A stretch of DNA of 64,000 nt from positions 2,572,163 through 2,636,162 of the forward strand of contig JAAGOF010000064.1 of assembly GCA_010645155.1 (NCBI GenBank), given 5' to 3'. The translations under genes were made by a program, and so were the position numbers. Positions 44,418 to 60,923 of this stretch are shown here, piece by piece. The stretch is from Tigriopus japonicus (taxonomy: Eukaryota > Arthropoda > Copepoda > Harpacticoida > Harpacticidae). The notes beneath the pieces were generated by a model that was not told the origin of the DNA, made no database searches, and saw nothing but the letters and a program-made list of their open reading frames with translations. Each line of letters opens with the position of its first letter. The first letter of the stretch is position 1.

Positions 44418-47005
44418 GTTCGTGGATAAGCTTCTTGGAATGAATTGACTGCAAGAAAAAGAGTACAACTTCAAGTAAGGCTCTTTGTAAGCTAAAATAG
44501 CAAGAAATTGTTAAGACGGATGCTTTTATTGGCCACTGAGTACGTTTTACAAAAAAAAAAAAAAAAAACTGCAGATTAAATTCCTTTTAAAATTATCGCA
44601 ATTTTGTGCTTCCGGTCTTGACCAAGCAAGTCACTCGATAACTTACTCTTGGCAATCATGACAATTGCTCCATTGATATTCAGCAAAACCCAATGAAGAA
44701 TGTCGCCTCTAGTAAAAGTGAAAGTGTGGAACTAGAAGTAATGTGACGTTTCGTTTTAACTGTTTCTCCTCTTTTCTCTGACAGCCCAAATGGTCCAAGG
44801 GGGAAATTGGCTTTCCCCCTGAATTCGAGAGCTGAAGGAGAGTCTGCTTCCATCACAGGACTTGCAGAACATTCACTTTGCGGATCATACAGAAATACCT
44901 CGCCAACCTCTCAAATGTTCTTTGTACTGAAATTTTCATTTCATAACTTGACCAATATCCTAACAAATGCCAATTTGCTGATCAGAATTTATCATTCATT
45001 ACATTTCATTGTTGCTCTGTCAAGCGTTAAGGTCCTAGCCATTTACGTTATCAACAACTAACAACTGTATGTTTATGGTAAATTTAATGCCAGAAGCAGA
45101 TCAAATCCACGACACATAAGCTCGATATCAAACAAGGTCTCATTTGCGGAAGAAGACAATTGTTTTGATCCTACTGAAAATCATTATGCTTATCGCTAAC
45201 CTCCTACTCCTAAAGTTCAGTCGTTCTTGGTTGTACTAACTTTGAATTTTCACCAAAAATCAATTTGTCTTTTAGTTGTATCCAAGTATTTGCGTTTTCA
45301 CTAACTTTTTTGATACTCATTTAGGAAATGTGTTCTCATTTCCCAAGCATTGATGCCTTATTTTTGCTTTGTTGGCCAGAGGCCTAATGCTATTTGCCTC
45401 AAAGCAATATATAACTGAAGCAGGAACAATGAAGTTATAAATTTTCATTCACATAAATAGAAAAACAATAATAAAAAAAGGTGAAATGAGTCTCTGCCTG
45501 ATAAACATGGAGTAAAATCCCACAATTCATTGAACATCGAGGGAAGAGGAAAAGTTAACATAGCTCTAATTTCATCATGCAACGATATATCAAGGTGTTT
45601 TTCATGCTCCGGGTTTTTGGAAATACTTCTGACCAGACAAAATCTTCAACCAATCAACAATTTTGGTCTTAATAAACTAACAATAAGCACGCAACATCGG
45701 TGGATCGACGTCAACTTGTTATTTTTGCAAATTGTGTAATCGTACTTTTGTTCATATTCTAGAAAAAAATCGACTTGTTCGCTTAAATTGCATAACTGTA
45801 ACCTTGAAACCATATTCATTGACAAGAAGTTAAAAATTCCAACACCGATCGATTCGGACACGAAATGGTTGTATTTTGCGATGATTTTAATTTCTTTAGC
45901 ATAGAAAATTGAAATTCGAAGTTATAAGCACCAACCTATCTCGTGCACCAAAAACTGAACTCGAGAATAGATGAAGCTAGATTTTATCGTGAACTTCTCA
46001 CACTAGAGATTGCTGAAGACGAGTCCTTGGTCACGCTTCGGTCCTTCCCAGGTCTTCCTTGATTTTCAGTTTTGTACCAAACCGTACCTCGCACTTCAAT
46101 ATTCGCCCCCTTACGATCATTTCTTCCCATTGCTTGGCAGAATAACGCACTGCATCAATTCAAAAATGTAAAAATCTTTTTCTGATAAATTGAAAATTCT
46201 TTTCCTATCTATTTTATGTACTAAGAACCATAATATCTCATTGACAGCCTACAGAGGGCGCTTCCACACTCTGAATCAGGTTCTTTCGCCCTAAATAAGT
46301 TGGTCGCTCATCGTCTTCATTGATGTTGCCATTTTGACTTCTCTATCTCTTGAAAGCCAAATTTGGCCCAACTTAATTTTAATTAGGACGTTACTCTTGG
46401 GGTGTTTTTAATGGTTCGATTTTTTTACTACCACTATTGATGTTAGGAAAAGAAATTTTCAATTTTATTTCGCCTCCTCAAAATTTATTGATTTTAAGCT
46501 TCATAGCCTTTAATTTAATGTATTGCAAAGAAACAAACCTTTGTGAAGTGTAATTGGTTGTATTCAGAATGACTTAGTAATTGAATTGCCATTTATGGCA
46601 ATGCAAAAGGTATGTATCCCTCTTTGTACCAAAAGGATTTTGAAAACATTGTCATGCGCTTTTTATTATGTACTTTAAAATGTTTAAAACTCAACCAACA
46701 CTAACGGTAAAATAAAAATGTTGGAAATTAGAAGGGAGAGGTTACTTCTTTTCAGAATTTCACGAACAACCATTGATTAGCGCTAATATCTAATTTAAAA
46801 AAGGTTAATTATATGACATTTACTGATCAAAAGAAAATATAATTTTCATAAATGACTTTGAATTTGATGCCAATTATTTCTTTTTTTAAATGCTCCAAAA
46901 CATTTCAATTGTTTCTTCAATTCAAGAACCTATCTTAAAGTGTTAAGTGTCTTAAGAGTAAGTTTTTAGGATGTTAGTATGGGGGTGTAATAAATAATTG
47001 AGGGG
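44418..47005. other. Intergenic with poly(A) tract
   Basis: Upstream flank of the nuclease gene. The only marked feature is an 18-base A run at 44551-44568. No other gene or repeat is supported in this stretch. Confidence 0.4.
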
Positions 47006-47250
47006 AGGAGACGTGGCGTCGTGGTTAGCGCTGTTTCCTATGATGAGAGAAGTTCCAGGTTCGATTTTCCTCTCCGAGAAGAATCCAACCTTTCTCAAGG
47101 AAACTTTTAGACGCTAATTCACACCCACATACGGAGAACCATTCTGATACCGGACATGAGATTGCCTATCGGAATAATTAGGACGATGCGATGGCTGGCT
47201 TCGCTGGCCGGGCGAGGCTCAACCCTCCGACCCTAGCACCAACACTCAAA
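47006..47250 (+). repeat. tRNA-derived SINE with RNA polymerase III promoter boxes
   Basis: The head resembles a tRNA: box A-like TGGCGTCGTGGTTAGCGC (from 47014) and box B-like GGTTCGATTTTCC (47058-47070), spaced as in tRNA genes, but without a full cloverleaf. A family-specific body follows (TTTCTCAAGGAAACTTTTAG, CTGATACCGGACATGA, GCTGGCTTCGCTGGCCGGGC) and ends in GACCCTAGCACC plus an A-rich tail. Partial copies occur at 39885-40040, 34195-34290 and 51535-51612. Confidence 0.8.
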
Positions 47251-49583
47251 AAAAATGCCCACACAGCTTTGTTGTGTCAGTTGTGTCATGTTCCCAGTAT
47301 CAGACTCCGTCTCTCTCTGGGTCATAAAGTGACTCTATCAGCCGTTGATAGGCCCACAATTTTCTATGAAAAGTTTGCTAAACTTAACTCGTGTTCTTAG
47401 ACTTAAATATCACCAAAACAATCTTTATAAGGCTTATTGGAGCAAACTAACTGAAATTCATGATTTGTATGGCAAATCACCATTTACTTGAGGGCTGTAA
47501 CTCGATTTCTGAATTCAACCATCTCAATTTTCATTTGTCACTCACCTAAGTGCTTTAAAGTTCGTTGGATGGTACGGTAACTTGAAAATGGAATTTGTAT
47601 ACAAGCCCCTTGATTTGATTATGAATTATTATTGATTTGAGATGCTGTTACGATTGTCAACAACAATTTTTGTTCTTAACGTTTAAAATTTAACTAGTTT
47701 CAATATAGTTCTGTTAAGGACGAACTCTCAATGTTATTTGATTTGCTTAATTATTTTGCAGCCAGCTGTGAAGTGACAGAATATCTGGGCAATGTTTTTT
47801 TTCATTATAAGTTTTAAAATGAAAGTTTACATCTTTCTGTGTGAGGAAGAGGAGACAAAGGGGCCCTGGGCCTCTCAAGAAGCTCTAAGGAGGCCCTGGC
47901 TTAGAAGCTCGGCCTCAAAAACAAATTTGCTACCTTACAATTCTGCAATACTATTTCTGTCTAATGTTCGACCATTCAACACCGTTGTTCTGAAAACAAC
48001 TTATGGATTATAATAAGGGAGTTGCCATAAAGTGTACCATCTAGTCCAGGGGTCGGCAACCGTTTTTTGTCAAGGCCCACCAAATTTGGTTTGGTGAAGT
48101 AGGGGCCCACCATATAGATGGTGGCAGGTTCATGGGCCCACAAATTAACGATCAAAGACCTCTGGGCCCACAAGTACAGTAGCATGAATGATTCTTGGGC
48201 CCATTTTTTATGTTTAGGGCCTGTAAATTAATTTTAAAAATATTTTGCCTGTGTCAAGGAAAAAATATATATTTTCTCGAATATTTGAGTCAGAAAAAAA
48301 TATTTCAGGCAAAACTGAGGAGTATAAATAAATGACCAATGCTCTAGAGGGCTTACCCATAATGAATCCAAAATACAAAAATCTCTACAAAATTGCATTT
48401 GTTTTGAGATTGGACATTCACAACCAAAACTTTTGTCAAACACGAAAAAAACTGCGCCATCTATTGAGGCAAATTGAAAGTTATCAAGTATGCCGCCAAA
48501 CACGGTCAATTGCATCAAATTCACTAAAAACAATTTGGAAAATTGGTTCACACAGTTAAGGTTTTTAAATAAAATATATATTGGTTATTTTGACACTTTT
48601 TTGCAAATATTTTTCCGGGCCCTATCTATGACTTTACTCATTGATCGCAATGCAATGATGCAAACATCACTACAGAACAAAGTTACAGCATGAGATAGCG
48701 CTCCTTTTCCTGCCATTAATTTCTATACTGATGTTTTCTGTTCTCCGGAATTAGTCGAAACTGAGCTGCTTCAGATCAATGTCTCGCACAAAACTGAGAA
48801 TGGATCTCAATTAAACGCATGTATTACTTGAATATAATAATAACAGCTTCAGACAACGGGTTCAATTATACACGGATGAAGTTTCAAGAAAATTGAGCGT
48901 GTTTTTGGAAAACTGTGGCCCTGTTATTAACTATGAAACTTACACCCAAAGCATCCACAATCTTCCCCATAAAAATATCATTTCTAGTCATTATTTCACT
49001 GCCTGAAATGCTTGAAGTCCATTATCAACATTTTGACAGGCCAAACCGAGAGGAAGCACAATATTGAACAAATTATTCATCAACATATAGTTGAGTTGTT
49101 GATGATTCCCTCTGAATGATTATTCATGCAGAATGAAGTAAAGAACAGATCACCTTCATGGAGCACTGTATTCTTCACTTTGATGGTGTTGTTAGGTACT
49201 TATAATCTGAAACCATTGGTATTTCAGGATAAGTAGAACAGGGTTAATAATGAGTGATGAACGTGATTTACCCAACAGTGGGTTGCATTTAATTATCTCT
49301 AAGAGACAGATACACATACCAGAATGATGTCTAGACAATTTATTCACTGATTTATTATGAAATATTGAATATTGAGTCCGTAACACTTGCTTATCGTTCA
49401 GTCCTTAGGGCCTCATTGGGCTCTCAAAAACAAGAACAAACAGCTGTCATCGCATCCTCTTCTGTAAGTACTAAGTATATCCATGCCTGTATCCACTTGA
49501 ATTACATTAGATGACGCACTCAGTGGCTTTACTCTTTTAAAAGCCAACGACTGATTCATTTTCATATTCCTCTTGTCTCTCCC
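47251..49583. other. Intergenic, repeats only
   Basis: No gene. Carries one end of a hAT-like element at 48047 onward; otherwise AT-rich and featureless. Confidence 0.4.
48047..48225 (+). mobile_element. hAT-like terminus with GGGCCCAC reiterations (fragment)
   Basis: CAGGGGTCGGCAACC is a textbook hAT terminal repeat. It is followed by five imperfect GGCCCA/GGGCCCAC words up to about 48203. The opposite terminus and an 8-bp duplication were not found, so this is a truncated copy or has a diverged partner. The right border is approximate. Confidence 0.5.
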
Positions 49584-50029
49584 AAGAAGCACTGAAAACT
49601 GGAGTGGGAGGCTAACGGTGAGAATTATGAATTTTAGAAGGATTAATTCAATTGCGTTCTTCTGCAAACGAGACCTGGCTTGTATTCAGTGGATGACATA
49701 TTTCAAATTTTAGCTCAATCGAGTGTTGGAGTGAAAAGTTATGCCTTCTCGAACTTATGAACTGAAGAGAGCATAGAATGAATGAACTCGCCCTTTCGTG
49801 GTAAAACGATTACCACAAAAGGGCGAGTTCATTCCTTCTCAGTAGGATTGGCACTGAACTTTGCGTGAGCATAACTTTTGTCTCCGACGTTCGATCGAGC
49901 TGAAAATTGAAATACGTATTCTTATCAATATAGGTAAGGTCTCAGTTGCAGAAGAACGAAATTGAACTGCTCCTAGTGGAAATCCTGATTCTCGTTAGCC
50001 TCCCAGTCCAGTGAATTTCAGTGGTTCTT
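49584..50029. mobile_element. Mutator-like foldback element, copy 2, with perfect 9-bp duplication
   Basis: GTCTCTCCC lies directly on both sides (49575-49583 and 50030-50038). The termini are AAGAAGCACTGAAAACTGG on the left and, inverted, AAGAACCACTGAAATTCACT on the right. The inversion continues inward through GAAGAACGCAATTGAATT- and GCGAGTTCATTC-type blocks to a centre near 49810, so nearly all 446 bp can fold on itself. It is the same family as 15306-15745. A 9-bp duplication with long inverted repeats is characteristic of Mutator-like elements. Confidence 0.88.
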
Positions 50030-50125
50030 GTCTCTCCCCACTCGATTTGGCACATTTTCGAACTGAATTTGGCCCTCTGTCGCTTAGATTTTGTTCGCAT
50101 CCCTGTTGAATCGTCATCAACGAAC

Positions 50126-50570
50126 CAGGGTTGCCAGGTGGCCGCCGCGGCGGCCAAAATTTCCAAAAGTGGCAACTTTTAACACCTGATGGCCACGAGA
50201 AAAAAATTGTGGCCGCCGGGGGGAAATTGGCCGCCAAATTGGCAACTTTTGAAACCTGATGGCCACGAGAAAAAAATTGTGGCCGCCGGGGGGGAATTGG
50301 CCGCCAAATGGCAACTTATGAAAGTTAATGGCAACGGGAAAATATCGAAAGGCTGCTGATCATTATGTGAGTGCCAACCAGGGTTGTCAGGTGGCCGCTG
50401 CGGCGGCCATAATTTCTAAAAAAGGTAACTTTGGAAAGGTGATAGCCACGAACAAACGTTAGTGGCCACCGGTTGAAATTTGGCCACAAAATGGCAACTT
50501 TTGAGGCTGCTGAATGGCCACAAGAAATTTTTTGTAGCATCTTAGCCGAATTTGGCAACTTTTGAAACTT
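50126..50570 (+). repeat. Tandem array of about 70-bp GGCCGCC-containing units
   Basis: TGGCCACGAGAAAAAAATTG recurs at a 70-bp spacing (50190 and 50260), with GGCCGCCGGGGGG and TGGCAACTTTTGAAACCTGA in each unit. More diverged units continue after a second terminus-like CAGGGTTGTCAGGTGGCCGC at 50379. Related words recur near the right end of the element (51820-51890). Confidence 0.75.
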
Positions 50571-51048
50571 GATGAATCATCAAGTACTTACCTGTAATTA
50601 CCTGTATCATCAATGATGACACAGGCAATTACCAAATAATTGCTAAATTGCGACACATGCAAATCTTTGGCTGCCAGTTGAAAGTCCATTTCAAACAAGT
50701 CCTCTAAACAAATACTTAAGTTAAACATTAGGTTGTGCCTTGTTTTTGACTGCAGTCAATTGTGGCGTCTGAATCATAGCGATGGACAAATGCGCTTTTG
50801 GGCAGAAATTTTATTTTTGATGTCAGTTAGTGATGGACCAAACAAGATCATAACCAAAAGTTTTCGTATAAAGAGGGCTTAACCAAAACTGCAAGCAACT
50901 GATTGAAAAATTATTTACATGCAAAATTCACTTTAAATTTAAATTGATTATGTGTTCAACATCATGAAAAACTCAGTTTTGAAAAAAACAATTTGGTCAA
51001 AAGAAGTTGTAAAGGTTTTTGAACCAAAAGTATCTTCGGCTTCTTTAA

Positions 51049-51436
51049 AGTGCATGTCTGCTTTTGGTTTAGTTAAGCATAACTGAAACCGAAATCAAAA
51101 TTTCGGCTGTAATTTGATAAGCACAGTGAGAAAAAAGGTTGTTGATTTTGTGCTCCGTAGTGTTGTGCCGCCCTTTTCTGGTGATTCTGTTCTTTCCTGT
51201 TCTGCACTCGATCAAATATTTTAAATGGTCAGTTGCTCCGCAACAAACGGTCGAGAAAGAGATGCGATCATAGAATTTTTGTGAAGCAATGAGACAACAG
51301 AGGCCACGACGGTGCTACGGAGTAAACAAGCAGGCCCAGCTGATGTTTACTGAGCTTCCCTTATTTCGGCCGAAAGCGCTTTCATTCCATCAGTAGTTTC
51401 AGTTATGCTTACCAAAACTAAAAGCAGACATGCACT
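51049..51436. repeat. Foldback element split by a MITE
   Basis: AGTGCATGTCTGCTTTTGGT, then AAGCATAACTGAAAC on the left, is mirrored on the right by GTTTCAGTTATGCTTACC, then AAAAGCAGACATGCACT. The central 240 bases are the MITE described separately, so the original foldback was only about 145 bp. Confidence 0.7.
51117..51357. mobile_element. 250-bp MITE, copy 2
   Basis: Same family and orientation as 37803-38048, differing by scattered substitutions. Inserted in the middle of the foldback element; flanking TAAT and TTAT are near-matches to the TAAT duplication of copy 1. Confidence 0.75.
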
Positions 51437-51534
51437 AAATAGGATGGATTTTGATTGTTAAATAATTTTGTATAAAGACTAAAGATGAAACCCTATGCAT
51501 TTAACATTTCCGATTTACAGACACATAATGTTAG

Positions 51535-51612
51535 CTATCGACAAAATTGGGTCAATACCAGCTTTATTGGGCGGGGGAGGATCAACCCTGCAATCCTAGC
51601 ACCTAAGGATTC
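51535..51612 (+). repeat. SINE tail fragment
   Basis: GGCGGGGGAGGATCAACCCT and AATCCTAGCACC match the 3' end of the SINE family (GGCGAGGCTCAACCCTCCGA, CCTAGCACC). Nested in the 1.8-kb hAT element. Confidence 0.5.
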
Positions 51613-51926
51613 ACGTTAACGTCAATTGTCTATAATGCCAAGTTGACGCTTTGTTCCCATGAAGTTTCTTACTAGAACGCACAATACAAAAAATGTAAAG
51701 AAGTTTAAGAAAATATATATTTTACAAAAAATGTCTTGAGCAATGCTCCTTACTTAAACATTTTTTTGCAATGTGCGTGACAATTGAACAACAATAATGA
51801 AAACAATGAAAATAAAAAATGGCTGCCAAGTGGCAACTTTTCCTCATTTTTGGCCGCCAAAAGGCAACTTCTGATTTTAAATTTGGCCGCGAGCCCTCCG
51901 TGGGACCTGGCAACCCTGCAACGAAC

Positions 51927-52707
51927 AGAACACAGAACAGAACCGAGAGGGGAAGAAGACGCACCACATCACATCACGCTCACAGAGACAGTCAGTGCAG
52001 TCCATTCATCCTTCCATTCCGTGCCACTACTGACTACTACTATCTTTCCGTGTTCTTCCTTCCTCCTTTCCTTTCCTTTTCTCCTGGAGGACGTCAGGTC
52101 GGTCTCGGTCGAGTGTAGCCTCTGTTGGACTTCAAACTCCCGTCCGTGTTTGTGCGCCCTGCTCAACCAGCTCCGAATCAGCCTTCACTCCCAGCAGTGG
52201 CCTTCGTCGGCCCTCTCTCAGTCCAACTCGGCCTGAACCACTCGAATCGGGCTTGGCCTTGAGGCCGTGTGTGGCGGTAGAGTGGTTCAAGACCGACCGA
52301 CCGATCCATTCGGAACCGCAGAACCAGACCAAAAAGTAGTGAGTGAGGGGTTGGAACACTCACTCACTCACATCCAGATCCATCCATCCTGTGGTGGGGG
52401 GGTTGGATCCGCCTCCTGAACACCCACCCTTCTTGGCCCGCCCTCGGGTAGGTCATGGTTTTAATGAACTCCGTCCGGTCCGGTGCCATATGGATCTGGA
52501 TCGCAGATGCAACAGATTACTCACCGCCTCCTGCCACGGTCCTCAATCTCAATCTATCCATATGATAGAGTGAGATGCATTGAGGAATTTAGTCCAGAAA
52601 TGGCGCTTATCTTATCATTGGGATATTTTTACATTGCTCATAGTTTGCGTCATTCTTTCTTTCTAGCCCCCAAAAAGTGAACCTAGTGGCTGAATGGCGA
52701 TCTGACC
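51927..52707 (+). promoter_or_regulatory. Promoter and 5' UTR region of TMEM184
   Basis: GC-rich, CT-rich sequence starting right at the hAT target duplication. A donor-like GGTAGGT (exon end 52447) and a strong acceptor TTCTTTCTTTCTAG (AG at 52665-52666) suggest a 5' UTR intron, with the coding exon beginning 41 nt before the ATG. No TATA box is evident. Several GACCGACCGA and CACTCACTCACT runs occur around 52290-52375. Confidence 0.45.
52694..52705 (+). promoter_or_regulatory. Minimal upstream ORF (Met-Ala-Ile-stop)
   Basis: ATGGCGATCTGA ends two bases before the main ATG at 52708 and lies in a different frame. With so short a gap it could lower or condition initiation at the TMEM184 start. 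It is downstream of the predicted acceptor, so it should be in the mature mRNA. Confidence 0.5.
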
Positions 52708-58665
<5,958 letters not shown>

Positions 58666-58997
58666 AAGGTAATCCGAGTTACTCTTTGTTAGGGAAAAGT
58701 TGCTGCCAATTTAGGCTGGTCTTGTACTCATTGTTTATTAAGTTTTTCTAGAACATGTAGCACACGTGCACGTAGGAATGTTTGACAACGACAAACAACT
58801 CTATAGTTATTGTTAGTGTGATTAGATAATTTTCAACAAATATGGGTGTTGCCCTTGAGCTAGATTTGATTTATTTGCTGATGAAGAAATCACGTTATTT
58901 CACGAACTCCATTGGCTCTCTGACAAAATCATGTTGACGGGGATTATTAAGGGACGGAAGGATCGAGTAGAATGCCTCGAATCTTCGACTTATTTGG
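58666..58997. other. Convergent 3' flanks of TMEM184 and the FN3 receptor
   Basis: 332 bp between two converging stop codons. No clear AATAAA for either gene was seen on its strand. Confidence 0.5.
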
Positions 58998-60923
58998 TCA
59001 GACTTGAACTGATTTTGAAGTCATCATGGGGAAGATGTCATTGGTTGTCTCTTCACCTTGTGACTCCAATCGACCAATGCCTTGGATAAGATCAGGGCGA
59101 CTTAAACTGAGATTAGGCTCAACAGCGCTCGTGTCTAACGCCTTAGGAGGGTCGTAACTAACAGCAGGGATTTTACGCTCATTAGGCGTGGATGTCACTA
59201 GGGATTCGTGAAATGCCCTTGGAGGGCTTCCCGTAGGTCTGAATGTGGGTCTGAGATACTCTCCAAGCTCTGGGTCGTCTTGAAGAGAGGATAAGATGGG
59301 ACTAGGAGGTTGATGTTGCCTAGTGGCGGGTTTGACCTCGAGATACTCGGAAGGTTCCACTTGGGATCGACGTCGAGAAATCGTTCCAGGTAGGATAATT
59401 TGATCCGGGGGAGGTTCTGGTAGTCGTCGACTCTGAATATCTTGGATCTGATCCGCCCATTGTTGCACATAATTTTGCCCACGCTGACCTCGGCTAGACA
59501 AGGTGGTCATATCTGTCACTATTGACATGCCAGGGTCGTACGTGGTTGATGAAGCACTGAGACGATGATTCCTCCTCAAACTGGTATCGTTGACCACTGA
59601 GCCTTGGTTTTCGAATCGTTTCTTGAGCTTGGTTTCCTTGATCTTGTATATCACACCGGTGCAGAATCCCACCACTGCCAAGCAGCCCAATAAAGTAAAG
59701 CCCACGATTATGAGCAAGTTGGGCTCCGATTCGTCCAATCCGGTATTTGCTCGAGGTGTTCTAGCCTCCTTCTTGGTTTCATTGGAAATGGAAGTGGATT
59801 CTGACGCGTTTTGATCTTCAGTGACAAATTTTGGTGCTTCAGCTGTTCGAGCCACCACCGTATTAGAATATAAACTGGGCAGCTCGGCGTCATGGGCAAT
59901 CGTTTGCACCTCGACAAAGTAGAGTGTGTCGGGTTCGAGCCCGGAAATGGTCCAGCAAATGGGTTCATTCCCTTCGACTTGCCGCTTGTACATGCAAGTA
60001 TGTTCAATGGGAACTTCGATGGGTTTGATCCAATGGATTGGGGCGGGTCCAATCGTGTTGTTGACCCCATAACGTAGTTTGTACTTAACCACTTTCCCCG
60101 TTGGTGGATAAGGCGGGTCCCATCGCAAGTGAACGGATGAATCAACTGCTGTTATACTAATGTTCACGGGGGGATCGGGTCGATCTGCACTTTCAGTTTT
60201 GGCCTTTAGGGATAGGCCGAGATTGTTATTGTATTGGCCTTCAATGTTTTGAGCAAAAACTCGGAGTTCGTAAGCTGTAAAGTAGAGCAAACCTTCGGCG
60301 TAGTACTCATGGAGCTCGACGGTCTTGTTCCAAAGTTGTTCTTCTTGGGCAACCCATGGATCCAGTCCCCAAAATTCGATTCGGTAATGATCCAATCGAC
60401 CATTGAAGAACTTGCAATCCAATTTAGCGGGAGGGTCCCAGTGGAATTTAATGGCTTGCGACAAAGATAAAGGCGAAGAATCCGAGAACTGTGGCAAAAC
60501 CTGGGGCACATCTGGATTGGTTTCCAGCTCCATTATAGATGTGACCACGCCTCCCGTTCTCAAAAGAGCAACGATTTCAAAGCGATATCGCGAATACGGA
60601 TACAAACCCGTGATTCGGGCCGTTTTCTCTGTCGTTTCTATGATCTTGGCGTGATGTGCATCATTCGAATCGTCCAGACAAGCATTCCATTTGAGATGCT
60701 CCGGGTAGACTTTGAATTGCGTGAACTTATCTTGACATTGTTTGTTCACCTCCCATGTCAAAATCACGACAGTAGGAGCCTCTTGGCCATGAGTCACTTT
60801 CTCAATGGCGCATTGCACATCAATCGACTGGTCAGCCTTGACAGATAAAAACACGTAGAAGACACTGAGAAGCAGGATTTCCTGGTTGGTCGACCTCTTC
60901 ATTTTGCCATTCGTGGAGAACAC
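58998..60923 (-). CDS. Single-pass receptor with three fibronectin type III domains
   Basis: An uninterrupted 641-codon frame. Signal peptide about 11-30. FN3 domain 1 about 33-136, domain 2 about 139-246 (IKFHWDPP), domain 3 about 248-362 (VHLRWDPPYPPTGKVVKYKL, then CWTISGLEPDTLYFVEVQTI). Ser/Thr-rich juxtamembrane region 363-400, TM about 402-427 (LLIIVGFTLLGCLAVVGFCT), then a basic stop-transfer KIKETKLKKR. The 215-residue cytoplasmic tail has no kinase or phosphatase but carries tyrosine motifs: Y462 DPG, Y527 LEVK, Y556 LRP and Y590 DPP, plus polyproline (PEPPPDQ, PPSP). YxxP-type sites are known docking sites for Crk-family SH2 domains, so signalling or adhesion is likely. No specific family (such as Domeless) is secure. 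A second in-frame Met at codon 8 could also start translation. Confidence 0.9.
   Translation of the reverse strand: MFSTNGKMKRSTNQEILLLSVFYVFLSVKADQSIDVQCAIEKVTHGQEAPTVVILTWEVNKQCQDKFTQFKVYPEHLKWNACLDDSNDAHHAKIIETTEKTARITGLYPYSRYRFEIVALLRTGGVVTSIMELETNPDVPQVLPQFSDSSPLSLSQAIKFHWDPPAKLDCKFFNGRLDHYRIEFWGLDPWVAQEEQLWNKTVELHEYYAEGLLYFTAYELRVFAQNIEGQYNNNLGLSLKAKTESADRPDPPVNISITAVDSSVHLRWDPPYPPTGKVVKYKLRYGVNNTIGPAPIHWIKPIEVPIEHTCMYKRQVEGNEPICWTISGLEPDTLYFVEVQTIAHDAELPSLYSNTVVARTAEAPKFVTEDQNASESTSISNETKKEARTPRANTGLDESEPNLLIIVGFTLLGCLAVVGFCTGVIYKIKETKLKKRFENQGSVVNDTSLRRNHRLSASSTTYDPGMSIVTDMTTLSSRGQRGQNYVQQWADQIQDIQSRRLPEPPPDQIILPGTISRRRSQVEPSEYLEVKPATRQHQPPSPILSSLQDDPELGEYLRPTFRPTGSPPRAFHESLVTSTPNERKIPAVSYDPPKALDTSAVEPNLSLSRPDLIQGIGRLESQGEETTNDIFPMMTSKSVQV

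Larger units (their letters stand above)
50126..51918. mobile_element. 1.8-kb hAT element with perfect 8-bp duplication and nested insertions
   Basis: CAACGAAC flanks both ends (50118-50125 and 51919-51926). The termini are CAGGGTTGCCAGGTGGCC on the left and CAGGGTTGCCAGGTCCC on the right (inverted). No transposase frame is present, so it is non-autonomous. Its interior holds a 70-bp tandem array, an internal copy of the left terminus at 50379, a foldback with a MITE at its centre and a SINE tail at 51535-51612. It ends about 0.8 kb before the TMEM184 start codon. Confidence 0.88.

Noticed and set aside
44418..44474. N-terminal 19 codons of the long nuclease frame (MKLYSFSCSQ...)
   Set aside because: They are the translated end of an intron: the DNA reads as a pyrimidine tract plus CAG acceptor, and the next Met gives a proper signal peptide.
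45360..45420. Resemblance of GGCCAGAGGCCTAAT...ATATAT to 34066-34110
   Set aside because: Short and AT-dominated; not enough to define a repeat family by eye.
47014..47085. Possible tRNA gene
   Set aside because: Box A and B are present, but no proper acceptor stem or anticodon arm is formed, and the sequence continues into a repeated body: it is a SINE.
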